A DNA stretch of 64,000 nucleotides from Amoebidium appalachense. Its lineage: Eukaryota > Ichthyosporea. This document shows, piece after piece, positions 51,681 to 61,361 of this stretch; the first letter of the stretch is position 1, and every line of letters begins with the position of its first letter. The stretch covers positions 2,046,001-2,110,000 of the forward strand of contig CAVNZM010000001.1 in NCBI GenBank assembly GCA_963693365.1, read 5' to 3'. The position numbers were made by a program, and so were the translations under genes. The notes beneath the pieces were generated by a model, which was not told where the DNA came from, made no database searches, and saw nothing but the letters and a program-made list of their open reading frames with translations.

Positions 51681-54600
51681 TCAGTCACGGAGACTGAGGT
51701 TGGCACGGTGTGTGTCGTGGGCCGGACCAGCCAGAGGCTTGGTGAAGATGTCGGCCAGGTTCTTCTTGGTGTCGATGTAGGTGACAGTGACGTCCCCACT
51801 GTTGATGTAGTCCTTGGTGTTGAAGTAACGAACGGCAATGTGCTTGGTCCGGTGCTTGATGGTGTTGGAGTGGACCAGAGCAATGGTGGACTGATTGTCA
51901 CAGTACACTGGGGTGGGCTCGGTCATGGGCTACTAGCCCAGCTCCTTTAGTAGATCACGGTGCCAGACAACATCTTGCACGGCAGCATTGAGGGCCAGGA
52001 GCTCGGCCTCACAGGTGGAAGTTGCAGTGATCGTCTGCAGCTTGGAGTGGTAGGTGACGGGGGAGCCTTCGAGGAGGATGACGTACCCAGACGTGGAACG
52101 ACGGGTGGTGGGGCAACCAGCAAAGTCAGAATCCGAGTAGCACTCAAGGATGGGCACCTTGCTGTTGGGGGCCTTCTTCTTGTAGTAGAGGCCGAGGTTG
52201 ATGGTGCCGAGCAGGTAATGAACGACACGGAGGAGAAGCTCCCAGGCAGTCTTGGTGGGCTTGGAGCTGAATCGGCCGAGGTAGCTAATGGCATACGAGA
52301 TGTCAGGCCGGGAGCACCGAGCAACCCACAGCAGACGGCCGAGGAGTTCACGGTAGGGGACGGTGGTGGGCAGGGATGAGAGGGAGGTCTCGTTGATGAT
52401 GGTGCCCACGGGAATAGGGGTTGCCTTAGGCTTGGCATCGACCAGGTTGAAGTCGGTGATGATGTCCTTGATGTAGGAGGACTGCAGCAGCTTGAGGGAG
52501 TCACGGGTGTACAGCAGTTGGGTGCCGAGGAAGATGTCTGGCAGACCGACCTTGCACTCGGCAGACTTCGTGATGTGACGAACAAGCCCCTGCATGATGG
52601 TGGAGTGCCGTGTGCAGGTGATGATGGCATCATCAACGTAGTTGCCCGAACGGATGATGTGCCCGTTGGGGAACTGACGGAAGTAGACACACGGATCGGA
52701 ACGGAGACGGGTGAGGCCATGGGCAATGAGAATGGAGTTGAAGAACTCGTACCATGCCAGGGATGCCTGCTTGAATCCGTAGATGGCCTTCTTGAGTTTC
52801 CAGACTTTGTGTTCATTGCCGGGGAGGATAAAACCAGGAGGTTGCTCCATGTACAAAGTCTCGTCGAGGGGGCTGTTGAGGAAGGCCGTGCTGATGTCGA
52901 GTTGATGGATCTCGTGGTCCTGTTGCACACCGAGGGCAAGCAGGGCACGGACGGAGGAGGACATGACGACGGGGGAAGAGTTTTCACCGTAGTCAACACC
53001 GTAGACTTGGGTGAAACCCTTTGCCACACCACGACCCTTGATCTTGGTGTCACCAGCAGAGTTGAGGACCTTCTCCGTGACAATCCACTTGAATCGGATG
53101 ATGTTGGCATCGGAGGGGGGCTCAACTACGTCGAAGATGTCCTTGTCGATGAAAGCCTTGTACTCGGCAGTGAGGGCAGTCACCACTTCATCACCCTTGG
53201 TGCCGGAGCACAGCTTCTGAATTGACCGGGGCAGCTGAGACACATCAAGGCTGGGTCGGGAGAGGCTCACCATTGCCATGGCAGGCCGGGAGGAGAGACG
53301 GGAGGAACGACGGGGGACGGTACGGAGGGGCTCAGGGGCCGGGGGGGTGTCTGGGACAGACACTCGGTGGTCGGGGATGGGGGCCTGGAAGCCAGGGATG
53401 GGTGCCGTGTTGAGGGGGGGAGTCGGATAACACGGGGCTGGACGGGGCCGTGTGGAACTCCGGAGACCCAGGACGAACCGGGGTGAGATGACCAGGTACG
53501 TGGTCATTGACGGCAGGGGCCGGCAGCAGGGGTTGCTGACCGGTGGGGGGGGGGGGGGTGGGTGGAGCCACGGGGGCAGGTACACGACGGTGGGAACGAC
53601 GGATAATCACCGACGGAATTTCATCGTCATCGGAATTGGAATTTCCGGAATGCAGGGATGAATCGATTGAGGTCGTCTGATTGGTGGCCTGCACAGAAAT
53701 CTGATTGGATGCCGTGGTGAATTGTGATTCGTCGAAGACGACATCGCGGTAGAGGTTGACCGTGTTGCCACGTAGATTCATGATCTTGTGGGCTTTGTTG
53801 GTGATATCCCAGCCCACGTAGGTGCCGAGTTTGACGGTAGAGGCCAACTTGTCTCGTTTGGATGCAGGGACGTGTACATAGGCTGGGCAGCCGAACACGT
53901 GCAGGTGGGAGATGTCAGGCTTGACACCGTAGAAAATTTCAAACGGTGTACGGCCATTGGCAGCTCTGGCCGGGGTCACGTTGATGATGTAGGCAGCATG
54001 CTTGAGAGCAGCTCCCCACAGCTTGGGGGAAAGGGAGTCGGCCTTGTCCTGATGAAGGAAGCACCTAACGATCTCCTGCAGATCCCTCATCTTACGTTCA
54101 ACGAAGCCGTTGAGTTGGGGGCAGTCAACCGGGGCAAATTCCTGAATGATGCCCTTGGACTGGCAGTACTGCTCCATAGCGTGGGAGGTGAACTCGGACC
54201 CAGAGTCTGAACGGAAGTGGCTCACCACCTTGTCGGGTTGCTTGTCAGTAGTCTCAACCAGGGCCTTGACGTATTCGAGAGTTTCGGATCGATCACGGAG
54301 GAGGTACACGATGGTGTAGCCGGAGGCATCACAGGTACACACGAGGGCCACCTTGTAGCCACCATAGGAGGCACAGGGAGGCTTGAAGAAGTCCATGTGC
54401 CACTTGGCACCGGGGAAGGGGCACTGGGTTCTGGTGCCGGAGAATTGGGGCCTTGGTGGTCTTGCCGGAGACACAACCGAAGCAGTCAGTGGTGTCAGCC
54501 ACTGAGAGGGATGAGGGGAGACCTGTCACGAGGTCACCTCTCACCATCTTGGTGAGGGTGGACAGGGCACGATGGCCGAGACGGTGGTGCCAGAGCTGAG

Positions 54601-54949
54601 GATCATTGTTGACCTTGACGTTGGCTACTAGAGCAGTGACGGTCCGAGGGATGGAGGGACGTATCTCATAGTCAGTGATGAAGTACAGTCCATCTGTGCC
54701 TGTGAGGGAACACACGATGTTGCCACCACGAGTGTAGAGGTATGATGGGAATGCATCCTCATCATCGAGGTGGGCAAGGAGACCCGACTTGGAGGCCATT
54801 GAGGGTGAAATCAGGAAGGCTGGGGAGTCGGGTACGTAGAGGGTGTTGAGGCTCAGTACTGATGTTACTCCGTTGTAGGTGACGGCCAGGTTGATGACAC
54901 CACGGTGATGTGCAGTGACGATGCCGAGGCCGTGGACGTCAGTTGGGGG
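51681..54949 (-). pseudogene. pol: B3 pol: integrase, RT and RNase H with several breaks
   Basis: Read on the minus strand from 54949: end of protease, zinc motif WHHRLGH to CFGC, integrase core with all three catalytic residues, linker, RVT_2 with NYVDD (near 52634), and RNase H. Breaks are an extra base near 54446 (GAATTGGGG), a G-run gain near 53589 and another near 53415, and tandem stops (TAGTAG, 51928-51933) within KELGYP. The gene stops at 54949 where A4 begins; gag is missing. Confidence 0.87.
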
Positions 54950-55883
54950 TGTTTAATTGTATAAGTATTTGGGATGTAAGCAGAGACACAGTGGTGCAGT
55001 GTGAAAACACCACAGACACACACAACAACAAAACACGGAGCGATCGGAGAAGTGTACACAACAGACATCAATGTTTAGACACGACTGAACTCAATTTATT
55101 TTGATCGCTAATAAATACCTGAAATTCCCTTAAGTTAAATCCATACATGATTTCCGACCAGTCGGAAATCAGATCTATGTCTAAAATAACCAATCACAAT
55201 TAACTGATTATTTCCCGGATAGATCCGGAGGCACAGGAACGCACACCATAGGTCACAGCTATAAGAAAGAAAAGAGGTGAAGAGTAACGAGGAAAGAGGT
55301 GATGTTTCTAACCTATCATCGGCTACAAAGACTCAGACATTTTCTGACTAAGTCCACTGATTGGATATAGTACGGCAACACACAAAACAAAAGTGTTTGA
55401 CTAAGCTATGAATCATACCTGACAAGCTAAAGTGTAGCCTAAGTGTTTTTCTACCAATCAAAACATAACGAGTAATATAAATCTACTCAACGTATATTAG
55501 TGAGAGAGAAATATAATTATGTGAAAGGAAACAAGAGAAGAAAGAAAGAGAAAAGAAAGAAGAAGAAAGAGGAAAAAGAAAAGAAAGCAGGACAGAAAAC
55601 ACGAACAGCAAAACACAGTTATAACCGAAGATATTCATGTACACATAACATGTACACGTTTCTCCCTTACTGGGTAGACTCGTGTACCTATAATCAGTTG
55701 CTGTAATCGATATCTAAACACACGAATATAGCCGACACAACACGATTACAAGTACTCAAATACACTGGAGATCGATCTCATAATTTACGTACAAGGAGCA
55801 CATCTCTTTCACTAAGTGAATGAATGAAAACATAACACGAACTGAGAAGATCTTACAATATGTAAATACCACGTATTATAACA
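54950..55883 (-). repeat. 3' LTR of A4 (diverged subtype)
   Basis: This 934-bp LTR starts TGTTATAATACG on the minus strand and ends CAATTAAACA. It is clearly diverged from LTR A yet keeps the GATTTCCGAC/GTCGGAAATC palindrome. Confidence 0.85.
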
Positions 55884-56315
55884 TCCCCACTTAAGACTTT
55901 GAAGTTTGTGTTATCATATCCCCACTGAACTAGTGAAATCTCCCCACTTGAGAACAGAAACGGAAAAAAAAAAATTAAAGTTTGGACTTTTCCGGGGGGG
56001 GGGGGGGGGGGGGGGGGAAGGGGGGGGGGGGAGAGGGGGGGGGGGAGGGGGGGGGGGGGAAGGGGGGGGGGAAGGGGGGGGGGGGGGGGAGGGGGGGAGG
56101 AACCGGGGCAAAAACAACAAATATATATAACGTGTATAGTCGGGGTTTGTTTAACTGGGTTTTAAACCAGTGAAAGATAGAGGAGAGTGATGGTAAAGGT
56201 CAAACCTTATATATAAACCCTAAGTGGGCATACCCACAAAGGCAATACATATGAAATAATGATGATGATAAAGTAAGTAGTAAACATGAGAAAATTACTC
56301 TTGAAGTAGGTCGGG
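55884..56315 (-). other. A4 3' UTR with long G-rich (C-rich) tract
   Basis: The plus strand has G-runs broken by AA, A and GAG from 55995 to 56100, more than 100 bp and the longest of the A copies. The polypurine primer lies next to the LTR at 55884-55894. No gene is present. Confidence 0.8.
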
Positions 56316-59000
56316 TCAATCCACAATATCCGGTAAACAAAGTCGAGCACGATGGTGGACATGACTCGGGCCGGGGAGGGGTTTGGTGAGGATGTCAGCT
56401 AAGTTGTGGGCTGACTCAACGTAGTGGACAACCACATCCCCACTGGCAATGTAGTCCTTGGTGTTGTGATACCGGACGGCAATGTGTTTGGTACGGTGCT
56501 TGATGCCGGTGGAGTTGACGATGGCAATGGTCGACTGGTTGTCACAGTACACCGGAGTCGGAGCAAGCATGGGACAGCCGAGTTCCTTGAAGAGGTCACG
56601 GACCCAAGCAACTTCTTGGGTGCCAGCATTGAGAGCAATCAGCTCAGCTTCAGTGGTGCTGGTGGCCGTGATGGGCTGGAGCTTGGAGTACCAGATGATG
56701 GGCATACCAGCAAACTCGATAATGTAGCCGGTGGTAGACTTCTTGCTGTCGGCACAACCAGCAAAGTCAGCATCCGTGTAGCATTCGAGTATGGGGGACT
56801 GGGTGGCCGAGTACTTGTAGTCAATGCCAAGGTCAATGGTGCCGAGCAGGTACCGGGCCACACGACGGAGAAGGTCCCAGTGAGTCTTGCCGGGGTTGGT
56901 GCTGAACCGACCAAGGAAGCCGATGGCATAGGCAATGTCGGGACGTGTGCACCGTGCCACCCAGAGGAGACGGCCGAGTAACTCACGGTAGGGCACGGTG
57001 AACGGTTGGGGGGGGCAGTCAGCCAGGGAGACGGTGGTGCCTGCAGGGATGGGGGTAGACTTGGACTTGGCATCGGTGAGGTTGAAGTCGTGGATGATAT
57101 CCATGATGTAAGACCTCTGGTGCATGTGGAGGTGATGGGGATCAGAGTGATTAAAATCAACACCGAGCATACGGTCAAATGGACTCATACGACAGCTGGC
57201 CATCTTGCTGATGTGGGCAGCCAGGTCACTGGCAGCAGTAGAACCCCGGGTGTTGGTGATGGTGGAGTCGTCGACGTAGTTACCAGCCCGAACCACATCG
57301 TTGTTGGGGAAGAACCGGAGGTAGATGCACGGGTCGGTCTTAGTACGGGTCAGGCCATGGGCAAGAAGAATGCCGTCGAGGAAGTCGTACCAAGCCTTGG
57401 AGGCTTGCTTGAGGCCGTACAGGGCTTTCTTGAGTCTCCAGACCTTGCCAAGTGTGGCCATGGTGATGAATCCCGGGGGTTGTTTCATGTAGATGGTCTC
57501 GGTGAGTGGGCTGTTGAGAAAGGCCGTAGACACGTCGAGTTGATGGATGTCATGACCTTCAACAACAGCCAGAGCTAGGATGGCACGAAGAGCAGCCGGA
57601 CGGATGACAGGGCTCTCAATCAACTCATAGTCAACACCGTATTGCTGACTGAAGCCTTGAGCAACACCACGTGCCTTGATCTTGGTGTCACCAGCCGAGT
57701 TGAGAGTTTTCTCGGAGACAATCCACTTGAAGCCGACGATGTTAGCACCAGGGGGAGGGTCAACAAGTTCAAAGATGTCTTTGTCGACGAAGGCTTGATA
57801 TTCAGCAGTCAGGGCTGACTTGACCTGGTCACCATTGGGTCCGGAACACAGTTGACGGACAAGTTTGGGTAGTTGGTCGATGTTGATGGGGGGACCGGGG
57901 GGGACGGGGAGGGTGGTGGTGGCTTGAAGTCCAACCTTGCCCTGTAGACGGGCAGAACGACGGGGTGCAGGGACCGGGGGAGGTGGAGATGGTGGGGGGG
58001 GAACTTGGAAGTTCGGAAGTGCAGGGGGGGCAACCTCCGGGCTGGACGGGGCCGAGTGGAAGTTGTCGGGGGAGCCGGGTCGGATGGGTGTGACGTTGCC
58101 AGGGGCAGGATGAGGGTCGGCAGGCTGGACGGGCACGGGGGCAGGGGGGCCGGTGGGGGGGGGGGTGTCGGGGGAACGACGATGGCAGGAGGGGGGCCAG
58201 AGTACACCAGACAAACATCATCTTCAGTGTCAACTGTGGTGGATGGGGTGGTCGAGGTAGCAGTGGTGTCGGGGGTCGGAAGTGTTGATGGAATGTCGGA
58301 CGGGAGATAAGCTGATTTGTCGAAAATCACGTCACGGAAGAGGCCGACACGATGGGTGGTGGAATTGAAGATCCGGTGGCAGTGTGATTGAAGATCATAG
58401 CCGATATACATGCCGAGTTTGACAGTGGGGGCCAGCTTGTTCCGTTTAGAGGCTGGCACGTGAGTGTAGGCAGAGCAACCGACACTTTGAGCTCGGAGAT
58501 GTCGGGCTTGACACCGTAGAAAACCTCGAATGGTGTACGACCATTGGCAGTCGTGGACGGGGGACGTTGATGATGTAGGCGGCATGTTGGAGGGCCTCAG
58601 CCCACAGTTTGGGGGACAGAGACTGGTCTTGGACTTGATGGAGGAGGCAACGGACATCTCTTGGAGGAACCTCCTACGACGTTCAACAAGCCGTTCAGTT
58701 GAGGGCAGTCCACCGGAGCATAGCTGGCCTTGATGCCCTGGGAGAGGCAAAAAGCACGGTTAGCCTTGGAGGTGAACTCAGAGCCGGAGTCGAAGTGGTA
58801 GACACCAACTTTGGAGGGGGCATGGGTGGCAACGAGGTTGGTGTGAGCGGAGAATGTCAGGGTGTGGTACGGTCGGCCATGGGTAGAGACGAGTCAGAGG
58901 CACGGCAGACAGTGAGAGCCGGAACCTCCGTACGAGGGGGTAGGCTCAAAAAAATCCCAATGCCATCAGACCGGGGATGGAGGAGGACGGCACCCGAACG
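56316..59000 (-). pseudogene. pol: A4 pol: RT and RNase H open, integrase degenerate
   Basis: On the minus strand a frame from the Pro-rich linker (near 58160) to the stop at 56316 gives complete RVT_2 (LDVSTAFL, NYVDD) and RNase H (CYTDADFAGC, TEAELIALN, VYCDNQST), ending LPDIVD as in A1. Upstream, a frame change near 58160-58215 and then many 1-3-nt losses (for example near 58478, 58560, 58660, 58845-59000) break the integrase. Gag, knuckle and protease are not found. Confidence 0.85.
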
Positions 59001-59391
59001 GAGCCTGTACCCAAAGCAGCAGACAACAGAACACACAGGAGAAAGAGGAACAGGCCCCCACAGCAGCCCCCCGCGTCTCAGGTGAGAAGTTAGTATGAGT
59101 TAGTAGGAGTAAAACTGAAGAGTAAAAACGGGTCAGCGCCAGCGCGCCACGACGACCCAGTCACAGCGGACTACTAAAATAAAAGGTCGGTTCACATGTT
59201 GACGGTATAGGTGCCCCAGAGATGTCCAGAGAGGAGCAGAGAGGAGAGAGTGGGTGTGGTGGTGTGAGGGAGAGAGAAGGAGGGGAGGAGGAAAGTAGGG
59301 AGGAAGGGGGGTGGGTAGGGATAGGCAGGGGCAGAGCACGTATGCGGCGCTCCCTCCAGACGCTTTTGCTGGGTTGGGAGCGGGCGCATCC
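59001..59391 (-). other. Unassigned segment in place of A4 gag
   Basis: It matches no other segment here that I can see. It is purine-rich at 59220-59330 (GAGAGGAG-type). Next to the 5' LTR the minus strand reads GGATGCGCCCGC, resembling the A-type PBS with two bases lost. No ORF with recognisable content is present. Confidence 0.45.
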
Positions 59392-60258
59392 GTTAATTGT
59401 ATAAGTATTTGGGAGAAGCAGAGACACAGTGGTGCGGAAACCCACAGCACACACAACAACAAAACACGGAGCGATCGGAGAAGTGTACACAACAGACATC
59501 AATGTAGACACGTGAACTCAATTATTTTGTCGCTATATACCTGAAATTCCCTTAATTAAATCCATACATGATTTCCGACCAGTGGAAACAGATCTATTCT
59601 AAAATAACCAATCACAATTAACTGATTATTTCCCGGATAGATCCGGAGGCACAGGAACGCACACCATAGGTCACAGCTATAAGAAAGAAAAGAGGTGAGA
59701 GTAACGAGGAAAGAGGGATGTTTCTAACCTATCATCGGCTACAAAGACCAGACATTTTCTGACTAAGTCCACTGATTGGATATAGTACGGCAACACACAA
59801 AACAAAAGTGTTTGACTAAGCTATGAATCATACCTGACAAGCTAAAGTGTAGCCTAAGTGTTTTTCTACCAATCAAAACATAACGAGTAATATAAATCTA
59901 CTCAACGTATATTAGTGAGAGAGAAATATAATTATGTGAAAGGAAACAAGAGAAGAAAGAAAGAGAAAAGAAAGAAGAAGAAAGAGGAAAAAGAAAAGAA
60001 AGCAGGACAGAAAACACGAACAGCAAAACACAGTTATAACCGAAGATATTCATGTACACATAACATGTACACGTCTCCCGTACTGGGTAGACTCGACCAA
60101 ACAGTGCTGTAACGAACTAAACACACGATATAGCCGACACAACACGATACAAGTACTCAAACAGAGACGACTCAAATTTACGTACAAGGAGCACATCTCT
60201 CACAAGGAAGAGAAAACATAACACGAACGAGAAGAAAAAGTAAATACCACGAATAACA
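59392..60258 (-). repeat. 5' LTR of A4, with many small deletions
   Basis: It matches 54950-55883 but is about 70 bp shorter through scattered 1-4-nt losses at both ends. The middle (59640-60060) is almost identical to its partner. Confidence 0.78.
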
Positions 60259-60378
60259 GGGGGAGCCGCCCGCCCCAGCGGGAGGCCACCGCCAGGCCCC
60301 GGGCCCCCCTAACAAAATGGGGGGAAAAAAAAAAAAAAAAAAAAAAAGAAGTTGTGATGTGATGATAGTTTGTGGGGT

Positions 60379-60410
<32 letters not shown>
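60259..60410. other. Short GC-rich, poly-A and poly-G segment
   Basis: No gene is seen. There is a GC-rich stretch with CCCGCCCCAGCGGG and CCCCGGGCCCCCC, then about 23 A (60324-60347), then about 30 G up to 60410. It joins A4 to the D leader. Confidence 0.5.
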
Positions 60411-60412
<2 letters not shown>

Positions 60413-60547
60413 GTTGGACATTGTGTTCATAGAAGCTAGTTCTAGTGCACGTTGTTCCTTCTGTAAGTCAGAAATGATTGCATCTTGTGAGGCCAACCTC
60501 TGCTCCAGTAGTTGGACTAGTTGCTGCAACTGTAAGTTGTCAGACAT
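60411..60547 (-). pseudogene. gag: Family D gag leader, 45 codons
   Basis: It starts at the ATG at 60547 and differs from 1778-1914 by one codon (EQRALE versus EHRALE). D homology ends at the same nucleotide as in the left copy, then runs into the C/G homopolymer. Confidence 0.72.
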
Positions 60548-60578
60548 AGTGTCGTGTATGATGGGTAACTAGTCTATG

Positions 60579-61176
60579 TGTTTTGTGCACTGGAAACGAC
60601 AGTAGAAAAGTGTAAATCAAACGTTCTGCTTCCCATGTTTGTGACATGGGAGGCACTGCTTTATATAGTCGTTGGCCACCTCATGGTGGCCTCGTGTGCA
60701 CCCTGGTGGTGGGCCATGTACAGCATGGCCGAAAAGAGAGCACAATGAAAACAAGTCGTTAAAGATATAAAAGTTAACTGTGCACGTTGAGTGGCTAGTT
60801 AACTTGCACTAAAGCACACAAATAAACGTGTTTAACACACCAATTGCAGTTAAACGTAAATCTTGCTTCACACAACTAAAAATATTCTGAGAATATCCGG
60901 GAATAAAGCACACTACCACTCTAAGAATAGAATCCTGTGGCAAATATAGACATGACATCATCTGAACCGGGAATATTAATTAATGAGCACAATTAGCACG
61001 TTGCTAGTGAAGCTCGTCATTGGTACAGTTTTGGCTCAAACATATAACTACCATATATGAATATGACCGTAAACAAAAGCTCTATGCACTCGAGTGAGTG
61101 TTGAAACAGTTATTCAATTGCTCAGAAACTTTCTCTAACAGACATTGCTAGCCGGGAGTACCAGTGTACTCCAACA
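60579..61176 (-). repeat. Family D LTR
   Basis: This 598-bp LTR starts TGTTGGAGTACACTGG directly after the tract GAGTAGGGG and ends AAAACA. It is the 3' LTR of the D pol to the right and at the same time precedes a D leader to the left, as in a tandem or recombined element. Confidence 0.82.
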
Positions 61177-61361
61177 CCCCTACTCAATTGGATAATTGTG
61201 GTATGAATTAATGCAACTGAGCTCGAGTGCTTCAGGTGCACAAAATACAGACAATAAAGATTCCCCTACTCAATTTTAGTATGGTACACGTAGTTGCACA
61301 GTCGGATGCAACTCTCTCCCCCCCCTGAAGTATGAGGGCGCAGTTGGTTGATGACGGGTGC
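61177..61361 (-). other. Family D 3' UTR
   Basis: Non-coding sequence between the D stop and LTR. The motif TTGAGTAGGGG occurs twice, once at the LTR boundary (primer for plus-strand DNA) and once about 90 nt before it. Confidence 0.65.

Larger units (their letters stand above)
54950..60258 (-). mobile_element. A4: diverged family A element lacking gag
   Basis: 3' LTR 54950-55883, 3' UTR, RNase H, RT and integrase 56316 to about 59000, unassigned 59001-59391, 5' LTR 59392-60258. GGGGG occurs on both outer sides (54945-54949 and 60259-60263), but in a G-run, so it is weak as a TSD. The sequence beyond 60263 is not B, so one flank has been rearranged. Confidence 0.75.
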
